64,000 nucleotides of DNA from JANMDU01 sp043777675 (lineage in GTDB: Bacteria > Pseudomonadota > Gammaproteobacteria > Burkholderiales > Burkholderiaceae_C). The notes under the pieces are model-generated. The model was not told where the DNA came from. It searched no databases and saw nothing but the letters and a program-made list of their open reading frames with translations. This document shows, one piece after another, positions 51,494 through 59,786 of this stretch. The DNA lies in the NCBI GenBank assembly GCA_043777675.1, contig JAYWHR010000024.1, positions 1 through 64,000 on the forward strand, written 5' to 3'. Made by a program: the position numbers and the translations under genes. Numbering within the stretch: position 1 is the first letter of the stretch; every line of letters starts with the position of its first letter.

Positions 51494-51930
51494 TGCTTCA
51501 GCCGCGCTTGCTGCTTGATGTCAATGTGTGGCTTGCATTGTTTGATGAACGCCATGCGCATCACCACATTGCCAACGATCTGATGACTCGCACTGAACTA
51601 AAAATCGCAAGTTGCCCACTGATTGAAAATGGCGTCTTTCGGATTTTGAGCATGCCAAGCTACTTTTTAGGTCGTCTGACGTACCCTCAAATTCGCGAGA
51701 CGATGCAGAAAGTTTGCGCTCAAGTCGATCATCAATTTTGGCCAGACGATGTGTCACTGCGAGCCGATGATGTGCTCGATTGGTCACGCGTCACGGGGCA
51801 CAATCAAATCACCGATGCCTATTTGCTAGCCTTGGCTGTCAAACACGGTGGCTGCTTTGCTTCTTTTGACCAAAAAATTGCGCTGAGTTCTGTCAAGAAC
51901 GCACAAGCGCATCATTTGTGCATACTTTAA
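51493..51930 (+). CDS. PIN-domain toxin (VapC-like)
   Basis: 145 residues. The first Asp lies in PRLLLDVNVWLALFDERHAH; the conserved Glu in CPLIENGVFRILS and acids in QITDAYLLALA and FASFDQKI complete the PIN site. It belongs to the group with the LLDVNVLIAL-type start seen with RHH antitoxins. Predicted ribonuclease. kdsA begins 19 bases downstream, so the pair may be read together with it. Confidence 0.82.
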   Translation: MLQPRLLLDVNVWLALFDERHAHHHIANDLMTRTELKIASCPLIENGVFRILSMPSYFLGRLTYPQIRETMQKVCAQVDHQFWPDDVSLRADDVLDWSRVTGHNQITDAYLLALAVKHGGCFASFDQKIALSSVKNAQAHHLCIL

Positions 51931-51949
51931 ATTCACGGAAGATTGATCA

Positions 51950-52804
51950 GTGAAACTCTGCAATTTCGATATCGGCCTCGACAAACGCTTTTTCCTCATC
52001 GCGGGTACGTGCTCGATTGAAGGTTTGGAAATGTCTTTGGAAGTTGCGGGGCGCTTGAAGGAAATCACTTCTGCTCTGGGCATTCCTCTGATCTACAAAG
52101 GCTCGTTTGACAAAGCCAATCGTTCATCGGGTAACACGAAGCGCGGTTTGGGCATCGATGCTGGCTTGAAGATCTTGGATGAAGTGCGCAGGCAATTGAA
52201 TGTGCCGATCCTGACCGATGTGCATGAGGTGGAGCAGATCAACGAAGTGGCGAGTGTGGTGGACGTGCTGCAAACGCCTGCCTTCCTTTGCCGCCAGACG
52301 GATTTCATCCGCGCTGTCGCTCAGTCAGGCAAGCCAGTGAACATCAAAAAAGGCCAGTTTCTTGCGCCTTGGGATATGAAAAATGTGATCGACAAAGCGC
52401 GTGCTGCAGCTATCGAAAAAGGCTTAGATCCAGATAGTTTTCTCGCTTGTGAGCGGGGCGTGAGCTTTGGGTATAACAACCTTGTGGCCGACATGACCAG
52501 CCTAGCCGAGATGCGCAAAACCGGCGCGCCCGTGGTGTTTGACGTGACGCATTCCGTACAAAAGCCCGGCGGCTTGGGTGCCAGCTCCGGCGGGGCGCGC
52601 GAGATGGTGCCTGTGCTCGCTCGCGCTGGCGTGGCGGCGGGCGTGGCTGGTTTGTTTATGGAAACGCATCCCAAGCCCGCAGAGGCTTGGTCTGACGGGC
52701 CTAATGCTGTGCCGCTGCATCACATGAAAGCTTTGCTCCAAACGCTGGTGGAGCTGGATGACGTTACCAAAAAGAACCCTTTTCTCGAGCAAGATTTCAA
52801 TTAA
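51950..52804 (+). CDS. kdsA: 3-deoxy-8-phosphooctulonate synthase
   Basis: 284 residues with a GTG start (MKLCNFDIGLDKRF). Condenses phosphoenolpyruvate with arabinose-5-phosphate to Kdo-8-phosphate for lipopolysaccharide. Family blocks: LIAGTCSIEGLE, YKGSFDKANRSS, GLGIDAGLKIL, DVHEVEQ, QTPAFLCRQTDF, NIKKGQFLAPWDM and FDVTHSVQKPGG. It is followed by DUF1330 and eno, a standard group in Burkholderiales; pyrG, the usual upstream partner, is absent here. Confidence 0.96.
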   Translation: MKLCNFDIGLDKRFFLIAGTCSIEGLEMSLEVAGRLKEITSALGIPLIYKGSFDKANRSSGNTKRGLGIDAGLKILDEVRRQLNVPILTDVHEVEQINEVASVVDVLQTPAFLCRQTDFIRAVAQSGKPVNIKKGQFLAPWDMKNVIDKARAAAIEKGLDPDSFLACERGVSFGYNNLVADMTSLAEMRKTGAPVVFDVTHSVQKPGGLGASSGGAREMVPVLARAGVAAGVAGLFMETHPKPAEAWSDGPNAVPLHHMKALLQTLVELDDVTKKNPFLEQDFN

Positions 52805-52823
52805 TCCGAAGGACACTACCCTC

Positions 52824-53111
52824 ATGAGCGCTTACGTTATTGCAGACATTACTGTCACAGATGCCGATCAAATGGCCAAATACCGCGAATGGAGCACCAA
52901 AGCCGCTGCTGAATTCGGCGCGAGCTTTATCGTGCGCGGCGGCGCGATCTCCGTTTTTGAAGGCGATTGGCAGCCATCGCGGGTGGTGATTTTGCAGTTT
53001 CCTACCAGCGATGTTGCAAAGAAATGGTATGCGGGCGAGACTTATCAGCATGCGATTACGCTACGCAAAAATGCGGGTGTGATGCGGATGGTGATGGTTG
53101 AGGGTGTTTAA
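52824..53111 (+). CDS. DUF1330 protein
   Basis: 95 residues, starting MSAYVIADITVTDADQM. Dimeric alpha-beta barrel fold family: YREWSTKAAAEFGASFIVRG and EGDWQPSRVVILQFP, with the conserved AKKWYAGETYQ. Function unknown; it lies between kdsA and eno in many betaproteobacteria. A MITE-like element separates it from eno. Confidence 0.9.
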   Translation: MSAYVIADITVTDADQMAKYREWSTKAAAEFGASFIVRGGAISVFEGDWQPSRVVILQFPTSDVAKKWYAGETYQHAITLRKNAGVMRMVMVEGV

Positions 53112-53141
53112 TTTTTGAGACTTTAAATGCCAATACCAATA

Positions 53142-53313
53142 CCGGACGCAGAAGACGCAAAGGTTACGCAAAAGACGCAAAAAAGAAAGAAGAAAATAAA
53201 TGCAAAAAGAGAAACGTGAAGAAAAAATGCTTCAAGTAAGACTCTTTTTCATGAATTCTTTTCATTGGTATTTTTTGCGTCTTCTGCGTAACCTTTGCGT
53301 CTTCTGCGTCCGG
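53142..53313. mobile_element. MITE-like element, copy 2 (between DUF1330 and eno)
   Basis: 172 bp, inverted ends of about 40 bp with CCGGACGCAGAAGACGCAAA at the left and its exact mirror at the right. The middle is A-rich with no frame. It is the closest to a perfect foldback among the copies and lies 48 bp before the eno start. Confidence 0.82.
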
Positions 53314-53360
53314 CTGTTTGAATTTGATTTGAATTTATTGATTACTTTGAGGAAACCTAA

Positions 53361-54662
53361 ATGAGTGCAATCGTTGATATAGTCGGCCGTGAAGTGCTTG
53401 ACAGCCGTGGCAACCCCACCGTGGAATGTGATGTGTTGCTGGAAAGCGGCGTGATGGGCCGCGCTGCTGTGCCCTCGGGCGCATCGACTGGCTCGCGCGA
53501 AGCGATTGAGCTGCGTGATGGCGATAAGAGCCGCTACCTTGGCAAAGGCGTACTCAAAGCGGTGGGACACATCAATGTAGAAATCTCTAATGCTGTGCTC
53601 GGCTTGGATGCTTCCGAGCAAGCCTTCCTTGACAAAACTTTGATCGAACTGGACGGCACAGACAACAAATCTAAGCTCGGCGCGAATGCGATGTTGGCAG
53701 TCAGCATGGCTGTGGCGCGCGCTGCGGCTGAAGAGGCCGGCTTGCCGCTGTATCGCTACTTTGGTGGCATGCATGCTGTGCAATTGCCGGTGCCAATGAT
53801 GAACGTCATCAACGGTGGCGAGCATGCGAATAACAATCTCGATTTGCAAGAATTCATGATCATCCCAATTGCCGCTAAAAGCTTCCGCGAAGCGCTGCGC
53901 CACGGTGCGGAAGTGTTCCACGCGCTCAAGAAAATCTTGCATGACAAGGGCATGAGCACGGCGGTGGGCGATGAAGGCGGCTTTGCTCCCAGCACCGAAG
54001 CCAAAGACGGCAAAGGAGTCCACGAAGCGGCGATCGATCTCATCTTGCAAGCGATTGAAGCTGCAGGTTACAAGGCCGGCGAAGACATCGTGCTCGCACT
54101 CGATTGCGCAGCTTCTGAGTTTTACAAAGACGGTAAATACCATCTAGAAGGCGAAGGCTTGGTGCTCAGCAGTCAAGAATGGGTAGACATGATGGCCACT
54201 TGGGCCGACAAATACCCCATCATCTCGATTGAAGACGGCATGGCTGAAGGCGATTGGGATGGCTGGAAGCTGCTGACCGACCGCTTAGGCAAAAAAGTGC
54301 AAATCGTGGGCGACGATTTATTCGTGACCAACACCAGGATTTTGAAAGAAGGCATCGACAAAGGCATCGCCAACTCGATCCTCATCAAGATCAACCAAAT
54401 CGGCACCTTGACTGAGACCTTCGCCGCGATTGAGATGGCTAAGCGCGCCGGCTACACCGCCGTGATCTCGCATCGCTCCGGCGAGACGGAAGACACCACA
54501 ATTGCCGATATTGCCGTGGCCACCAACGCTGGCCAAATCAAAACCGGCAGCCTCTCCCGCTCCGACCGCATCGCCAAATACAACCAACTTTTGCGCATCG
54601 AAGAAGATTTGGGCGACGTGGCGCAGTATCCTGGCCGCGCAGCGTTTTATAACCTGCGGTGA
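53361..54662 (+). CDS. eno: Enolase
   Basis: 433 residues; glycolytic conversion of 2-phosphoglycerate to phosphoenolpyruvate. Markers: GREVLDSRGNPTVECDVLLE, PSGASTGSREAIELRDG, NGGEHANNNLDLQEFMIIP, the Mg2+ ligands in ALDCAASEF, SIEDGMAEGDWDGW and VGDDLFVTN, and SHRSGETEDTTIAD. Also a degradosome part in relatives. The start ATG lies just after the MITE-like element; a dispersed repeat follows the gene, then ftsB. Confidence 0.98.
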   Translation: MSAIVDIVGREVLDSRGNPTVECDVLLESGVMGRAAVPSGASTGSREAIELRDGDKSRYLGKGVLKAVGHINVEISNAVLGLDASEQAFLDKTLIELDGTDNKSKLGANAMLAVSMAVARAAAEEAGLPLYRYFGGMHAVQLPVPMMNVINGGEHANNNLDLQEFMIIPIAAKSFREALRHGAEVFHALKKILHDKGMSTAVGDEGGFAPSTEAKDGKGVHEAAIDLILQAIEAAGYKAGEDIVLALDCAASEFYKDGKYHLEGEGLVLSSQEWVDMMATWADKYPIISIEDGMAEGDWDGWKLLTDRLGKKVQIVGDDLFVTNTRILKEGIDKGIANSILIKINQIGTLTETFAAIEMAKRAGYTAVISHRSGETEDTTIADIAVATNAGQIKTGSLSRSDRIAKYNQLLRIEEDLGDVAQYPGRAAFYNLR

Positions 54663-54678
54663 TCCCAATGGCGGGGCG

Positions 54679-54749
54679 CTACCATTCCAGTAGCACCCCG
54701 CGCAGCATCTATGCCGGCTAGAGGCCTAAAAAGGCTTTAAAAACGCCAA
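54679..54749 (+). repeat. GCCGGC-core dispersed repeat between eno and ftsB
   Basis: GCTACCATTCCAGTAGCACC, CCGCGCAGCATCTATGCCGG, CTAGAGGCCTAAAAAGGCTT, TAAAAACGCC. A full-length copy with the complete tail. It lies in the 110-bp eno-ftsB gap. Confidence 0.85.
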
Positions 54750-54772
54750 GAAAACGGGCACAATACGCACCC

Positions 54773-55051
54773 ATGGTGTCTCAACGAGTCGTCCCCCTCC
54801 TGCTGATCGCCCTCCTTGTGGCTCTGCACGCGCAGCTCTGGCTTGGGCGCGGCAGCATCTCGCACGTCAATAGTTTGCAGACGAAGCTGCAAGATCTGAG
54901 CACCAAAAACAAATCAGCCCAGCAAACCAACGATCAACTCGCCTCAGAAGTACGCGATCTCAAAGAAGGCCTAGAGATGATCGAAGACAAAGCGCGCAGC
55001 GAGCTTGGCATGATCAAGCCTAATGAGATTTTGGTGCAGTACTCCAAGTAA
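54773..55051 (+). CDS. ftsB: Cell division protein FtsB (septum formation initiator)
   Basis: 92 residues: an N-terminal helix VPLLLIALLVALHAQLWLGRG and a coiled coil (NSLQTKLQDLSTKNKSAQQT, DQLASEVRDLKEG) ending ARSELGMIKPNEILVQYSK. It joins FtsL and FtsQ at the division site. Typical position after eno. Confidence 0.92.
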   Translation: MVSQRVVPLLLIALLVALHAQLWLGRGSISHVNSLQTKLQDLSTKNKSAQQTNDQLASEVRDLKEGLEMIEDKARSELGMIKPNEILVQYSK

Positions 55052-55111
55052 GCTCTTGGCCAATGCTGGCTAGCAGTCGGGCCCAGTGGCCACATTGGGC
55101 TCGCCGAGCGC

Positions 55112-56176
55112 TTAGCGAGCAGCGGACGCTTGAAGCGCCTTCAACTTCGGATGCATTAGCGCAAACCACAGAGGCGGAATCGCAGCCAAGATGATGCTGC
55201 CCGCATAGCCGGTGGGCAGGCGCGGGCCTTCGGGGGTATCTTCCAGAGTAGCGTAGGGCTTCCAAGCATGCATGTGATGATCGGAATGGCGCTGGAGATT
55301 GGCGAGCAAGCTGTTGGTGACGATGTGATCGGCATTCCATGCGTGCATTTTGCCAAATGCTCCGCGCTTACTGCCATCTGTATTGCGCTGCAGGCCATAG
55401 TGCTCAATGTAGTTGACCATCTCCAAAAGCAGTACAGCGATCAGAGATTGCGCAAGGAAGAAAACTACGATTTTCATAGCAGTCTGCGCATATTCTACGC
55501 CGGCTACCTGCCAAAAAAGCATTAAAAATGGCAGTAGAACTAAAGCTAACGATGCCGCTGCGCTCCATACCAACGGACTTTTGCGCCACGAGCTTTTCAT
55601 TTGCTGCAAACGAAGCCCTTCCAAGCGCCAGCCGCTGGCTAAGCTGCCCCAGAGCGTGCGAGGCAAGAAGGTATAGAGGCTTTCGCCATAGCGGGCGGAG
55701 GCCGGATCGTCAAACGTGGCGGCGCGGGGATGGTGGCCACGATAGTGCTCGACCATGAAGTGGCCATAGCAGACGCTCGTCATGAGAAGCCAGCCGCCCA
55801 AGCGATCTATTTTGGACTTGCTGTGACCCAGCTCGTGCGCGAATGTGATGCCTTGCGCTCCTGTGACATAGCCCACAGCAAATGCAATGCCCAAAACGAT
55901 CAGCCATTCAGATTGAGCCGCAGCGTATGCGCCCAGCACAATCAGACTGATCTGCAGCGCCACATAGAGCCGCAAAACCCATTGAAAATAGCCTCTTGAA
56001 TCTTCCTCAGCCACTGGCGCAGGCGAATTTTTTGGCAGCACAGTTTCAAGCAATGCAAAACTGAACCAGACAACGACGGTTGAGACAAAGGCATTTTGCG
56101 GCGCAAATATCAAGCCTATAGCGCTGAGCAGCGGCAAGATAAGCGCGAGGAGGAAGCGTAAATCAGAAAATCGCAT
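55112..56176 (-). CDS. alkB: Alkane 1-monooxygenase (AlkB family)
   Basis: 354 residues from the ATG at 56176. Membrane-bound di-iron hydroxylase. The His clusters are visible: HELGHSKS (114-121), EHYRGHH (143-149), NYIEHYG (255-261) and RHSDHHMH (296-303). Helices lie at about 8-40, 70-105 and 205-250. Codons for about residues 216-238 coincide with a copy of the GCCGGC-core repeat, in frame, within a hydrophobic stretch. Stands alone here; electron partners are not adjacent. Confidence 0.93.
   Translation of the reverse strand: MRFSDLRFLLALILPLLSAIGLIFAPQNAFVSTVVVWFSFALLETVLPKNSPAPVAEEDSRGYFQWVLRLYVALQISLIVLGAYAAAQSEWLIVLGIAFAVGYVTGAQGITFAHELGHSKSKIDRLGGWLLMTSVCYGHFMVEHYRGHHPRAATFDDPASARYGESLYTFLPRTLWGSLASGWRLEGLRLQQMKSSWRKSPLVWSAAASLALVLLPFLMLFWQVAGVEYAQTAMKIVVFFLAQSLIAVLLLEMVNYIEHYGLQRNTDGSKRGAFGKMHAWNADHIVTNSLLANLQRHSDHHMHAWKPYATLEDTPEGPRLPTGYAGSIILAAIPPLWFALMHPKLKALQASAAR
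55464..55533 (+). repeat. GCCGGC-core dispersed repeat inside alkB
   Basis: CTACGATTTTCATAGCAGTC, TGCGCATATTCTACGCCGGC, TACCTGCCAAAAAAGCATTA, AAAATGGC. Full-length with tail. In the alkB frame it gives WQVAGVEYAQTAMKIVV, the same reading frame as in dapE (VAGIKYAHDA) and the EI24 gene. Confidence 0.85.
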
Positions 56177-56239
56177 AACTTCAGAATATGCCACGCGATC
56201 GAGGCGATGGTTAGAGTAGTTGCCCTGATAATCCACACG

Positions 56240-57442
56240 ATGAATCCTTTGCTCCAGAAACTCCAGCCCTACCCTTTTGAGCGGCTGCGTCAGTTGTTTA
56301 CCCATGTGACGCCCTCGCCTGCGCATCGCGCGATCAGTTTGGGCATTGGTGAGCCCAAGCATGCCACGCCGCTTTTCATCAAAGAGACCATAGATGCGAA
56401 TTTCAAAGGCCTGGCGGCTTATCCGGCTACCGGTGGCGAGCCGGCCTTGAAGGAAGCTTGCGCGGGTTGGCTCAAGCGCCGTTATGGCTTAGAAGTTGAT
56501 CCAAAAACGCAAATTCTCCCCGTCAACGGCTCACGCGAGGCGCTTTTCTCACTCACGCAGACAGTGATTGACCCGACAGATGATGCAGTTGTCGTCAGCC
56601 CAAATCCGTTTTATCAAATCTACGAAGGCTCGGCATTGCTCGCCGGTGCGCAGCTTCATTACGCTCCGAGCGATCCGACGCGAAATTTCGCGGTGGATTG
56701 GGCGAGCGTGCCGCTACAAGTGTGGGCGAAAACGCAGCTTGTTTTCGTCTGCTCGCCGGGCAATCCGACGGGCGCTGTGATGACGCTCGCCGAATGGAAG
56801 CTTATATTTGATTTGCAAGATCGCTTTGGCTTTGTGATTGCATCGGATGAGTGCTACAGCGAGATTTATTTCCGCGATGAGCCGCCGCTGGGTGGGCTGG
56901 AAGCTGCGACCAAGCTAGGCAGAGATTTCAAAAACCTTGTGATGATGACTTCGCTCTCCAAGCGCAGCAACGCGCCCGGTATGCGCAGCGGTTTTGTGGC
57001 GGGTGATGCGGCCCTCATGAAGCAGTTTCTCCTCTACCGCACTTACCACGGCAGCGCGATGAGCCACACGATTCAAGCGGCCAGCGCCGCGGCTTGGAGT
57101 GATGAGGCGCATGTGATTGCCAACCGCGAGCAATACCGCATAAAGTTTGCACAAGTCACACCGGTGTTGGCCGAGGTGCTCGACGTAAAACTGCCCGATG
57201 CCGCTTTCTACCTCTGGGCGAAAGTGCCAGCGAACGTGTGCGGCGGCTCAGACACCCGCTTCGCCGCTGAGCTGCTGGCACAGTACAACGTGACCGTGCT
57301 CCCCGGCAGCTATCTCGCACGTGAATTTGCAGGCCACAACCCCGGCACAGGCTATATCCGCATGGCTCTTGTGGCCGAGACGGCAGAATGCTTAGAAGCG
57401 GCGCAGCGGATAGTGGAATTTGTGGGAAAAAACACCCTCTAG
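56240..57442 (+). CDS. dapC: Succinyldiaminopimelate transaminase DapC
   Basis: 400 residues from MNPLLQKLQPYPFERLRQLF. Class I/II aminotransferase; FVCSPGNPTGAVM is the family proline/asparagine block, and the PLP-lysine lies in MTSLSKRSNAPGMRSGF (Lys at about residue 241). It is placed in the dap cluster (dapC-dapD-dapE), giving DapC rather than general ArgD. Succinyl-amino-ketopimelate to succinyl-diaminopimelate in lysine synthesis. alkB lies on the opposite strand 63 bp upstream. Confidence 0.92.
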   Translation: MNPLLQKLQPYPFERLRQLFTHVTPSPAHRAISLGIGEPKHATPLFIKETIDANFKGLAAYPATGGEPALKEACAGWLKRRYGLEVDPKTQILPVNGSREALFSLTQTVIDPTDDAVVVSPNPFYQIYEGSALLAGAQLHYAPSDPTRNFAVDWASVPLQVWAKTQLVFVCSPGNPTGAVMTLAEWKLIFDLQDRFGFVIASDECYSEIYFRDEPPLGGLEAATKLGRDFKNLVMMTSLSKRSNAPGMRSGFVAGDAALMKQFLLYRTYHGSAMSHTIQAASAAAWSDEAHVIANREQYRIKFAQVTPVLAEVLDVKLPDAAFYLWAKVPANVCGGSDTRFAAELLAQYNVTVLPGSYLAREFAGHNPGTGYIRMALVAETAECLEAAQRIVEFVGKNTL

Positions 57443-57469
57443 CGTGCTCACTGTCAAAAATACAAAAAA

Positions 57470-57612
57470 CCGGACGCAGAAGACGCAAAAGTTACGCAGA
57501 AGTCGCAGAAAATACCGAATACCATTTCGGGTTTGAAAAAATCTCTTTTGACTTCTTTCTGAATTTCTTTTTTTTGCGTCTTCTGCGTAACCTCAGCGTC
57601 TTCTGCGTCCGG
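57470..57612. mobile_element. MITE-like element, copy 3 (between dapC and dapD)
   Basis: 143 bp, the shortest copy. CCGGACGCAGAAGACGCAAA at the left end (57470 on) and the mirror-image sequence at the right end; both contain the GTTACGCAG and GTAACC partners. It ends 33 bp before the dapD ATG. Confidence 0.8.
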
Positions 57613-57645
57613 TATTTATTCTTTCTAAACTAACCCACTCAAATC

Positions 57646-58470
57646 ATGACCCAACAACTCCAATCCATCATCGACACCGCCTGGGACAATCGCGCTAATC
57701 TCTCCCCAACATCGGCTCCAGCAGAGATCAAAGAAGCTGTAGAGCATGTCATCAGCCAGATGAACAAAGGGCAATTACGCGTGGCGACGCGCGAATCCGT
57801 GGGTCAATGGACGGTGCATCAGTGGGTCAAGAAAGCCGTGCTGCTCTCTTTTCGCCTGAACGACAACGAGATCGTCAAAGCGGGTGATCTCGGTTTCTAC
57901 GACAAAGTAAAAACAAAATTCGCCCACCTCACGCCTGAAGAAATGAAGGCCACGGGTGTGCGCGTGGTGCCGCCAGCAGTGGCTCGCCGAGGCAGCTATA
58001 TCGCCAAGGGCGCGATTTTGATGCCCTCTTATGTGAATATCGGTGCCTATGTGGACGAGAACACCATGGTCGATACTTGGGCCACTGTAGGCTCGTGCGC
58101 CCAGATTGGCAAAAACGTCCACCTCTCAGGCGGCGTGGGCATTGGCGGCGTGTTAGAGCCACTGCAAGCGGGCCCCACGATCATTGAAGACAACTGCTTT
58201 ATCGGCGCGCGCTCTGAAGTGGTCGAAGGCGTGGTTGTGGAAGAAAACTCCGTGATCTCCATGGGCGTGTATATCGGCCAAAGTACCAAAATCTACGACC
58301 GCGCCACAGGCGAAGTGCACTATGGCCGCGTACCCGCGGGTTCGGTGGTGGTGGCGGGCAATCTGCCCTCAGCCGATGGCAAATATTCACTGTATTGCGC
58401 AGTGATCGTGAAGAAAGTGGATGCGCAAACCCGCGCCAAGACTTCGCTGAACGACTTGCTGCGTGATTGA
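57646..58470 (+). CDS. dapD: 2,3,4,5-tetrahydropyridine-2,6-dicarboxylate N-succinyltransferase
   Basis: 274 residues. Left-handed beta-helix acyltransferase with hexapeptide repeats (GAILMPSYVNIGAYVDENTM, GSCAQIGKNVHLSGGVGIGG, IEDNCFIGARSEVVEGVVVE). MNKGQLRVATRES lies near the N-terminus. Transfers succinyl from succinyl-CoA in lysine/peptidoglycan synthesis. Confidence 0.97.
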   Translation: MTQQLQSIIDTAWDNRANLSPTSAPAEIKEAVEHVISQMNKGQLRVATRESVGQWTVHQWVKKAVLLSFRLNDNEIVKAGDLGFYDKVKTKFAHLTPEEMKATGVRVVPPAVARRGSYIAKGAILMPSYVNIGAYVDENTMVDTWATVGSCAQIGKNVHLSGGVGIGGVLEPLQAGPTIIEDNCFIGARSEVVEGVVVEENSVISMGVYIGQSTKIYDRATGEVHYGRVPAGSVVVAGNLPSADGKYSLYCAVIVKKVDAQTRAKTSLNDLLRD

Positions 58471-58502
58471 TTTGCAGGCAGAATGCCATTGACGTTTCAT
58501 TC

Positions 58503-58563
58503 TGAGACGTTTTTGGCATGTAGCCGGCATGGATGATGCGTTTGTTGCTATGAATAATATAGT
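58503..58563 (-). repeat. GCCGGC-core dispersed repeat between dapD and pilU
   Basis: Minus strand: ATATTATTCATAGCAACAAA, CGCATCATCCATGCCGGCTA, CATGCCAAAAACGTCTC. Head, core and the first half of the tail are present. The 58471-58601 gap is otherwise empty. Confidence 0.8.
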
Positions 58564-58601
58564 GACCGATGCATGCCACCTACAAATTTGAGGAACACAG
58601 C

Positions 58602-59756
58602 ATGGGCATGATGGAACGGATTTTGAAGCTGATGGCTGAGAAAAAGGCATCTGATATTTACCTGTCTGCCTTTGCGCCAGCTACCATCAAGATCAACGGC
58701 CAATCGGTGCCGATTAACAATCAGCCCTTGCCCGCAGATGCTGTCAAGGGTCTGTTGGCTGAAGTGCTTCCGCCCGCACGTATTGAAGAGTTGGAAGAAA
58801 CCAACGAACTCAATATGGCGCATGCGATCGATGGCGTGGGTAATTTCCGTATTTCGGCGATGAAGCAACGCGGTACGTATGCCTGTGTCATCCGCTACAT
58901 CGCCACGGATATTCCTGCGCTTGAATCGCTCAATGTGCCAGAAGGTCTGGCAGATATGATCATGGAAAAGCGCGGCCTAATTTTGATGGTGGGCGCTACA
59001 GGCGCTGGCAAATCCACCACGCTGGCTGCCATGCTGGATTACCGCAATCAGCGTGCCAGCGGCCATATTCTCACTGTGGAAGATCCCGTCGAGTTCATCT
59101 TTTCCAATAAAAAATCTATCGTCAATCAGCGGGAAGTCGGCTCCGATACGTTTGCAATGCAAACGGCTCTGAAAAATGCGCTTCGCCAAGCACCCGACGT
59201 GATTTTGATTGGTGAGATTCGCGACCGCGAAACCATGAGCGCGGCCATTGCCTACGCACAATCGGGGCACCTTTGTTTGGCCACGATGCACGCGAATAAT
59301 AGCTATCAAGCGCTCAACCGTATTTTGAGTTTTTACCCTGTGGAAGTGCGCCCCACCATGCTGGGCGATTTGGCCTCGGCTTTGAAGGCCGTCGTCTCGC
59401 AGCGGCTGCTTCGCACTGTGCAGGGCACGCGCACCCCAGCGGTGGAGATTATGTACAACACGAAGCTGGTGCAAGATTTGATTGAAAAAGGTGATTTTTC
59501 TGGCGTGAAAGAAGCCATGGAAAAATCCATGACCGATGGCTCGCAAACTTTTGAGCAAGATATTGCCCGCCTGATCGTGGAAGGCACAGTAGAACGCAAG
59601 GAAGGCATTAACCATTCCGACAGTCCGACCAACCTGATGTGGCGCTTGGCCAATGATTTTGCCAATGCGAAGAAAGCAGCTGAAGAGCCAGACGAAGACG
59701 AAGATCAGGGCCCATCATTCACGGAAATCACGCTGGATGTGAAAAGTACAGCCTAA
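58602..59756 (+). CDS. pilU: PilT/PilU-type twitching motility ATPase
   Basis: 384 residues from MGMMERILKLMAEKKASDIY. Retraction ATPase of type IV pili. Walker A LMVGATGAGKSTTLAAML, Asp box LTVEDPVEFIF, Walker B ILIGEIRDRETMSAAI, and the AIRNLIRE-like C-terminal segment replaced by FEQDIARLIVEG, which fits PilU better than PilT. The C-terminal tail EPDEDEDQGPSF is acidic. It lies between dapD and dapE, as in related genomes; a stand-alone pilU. Confidence 0.88.
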   Translation: MGMMERILKLMAEKKASDIYLSAFAPATIKINGQSVPINNQPLPADAVKGLLAEVLPPARIEELEETNELNMAHAIDGVGNFRISAMKQRGTYACVIRYIATDIPALESLNVPEGLADMIMEKRGLILMVGATGAGKSTTLAAMLDYRNQRASGHILTVEDPVEFIFSNKKSIVNQREVGSDTFAMQTALKNALRQAPDVILIGEIRDRETMSAAIAYAQSGHLCLATMHANNSYQALNRILSFYPVEVRPTMLGDLASALKAVVSQRLLRTVQGTRTPAVEIMYNTKLVQDLIEKGDFSGVKEAMEKSMTDGSQTFEQDIARLIVEGTVERKEGINHSDSPTNLMWRLANDFANAKKAAEEPDEDEDQGPSFTEITLDVKSTA

Positions 59757-59786
59757 GCTGCGATGCTTTCAAAGCGTTAGACTTGG

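Noticed and set aside
37984..57612. CRISPR array
   Set aside because: The repeated GACGC units are inverted ends of foldback elements, not regularly spaced direct repeats with unique spacers.
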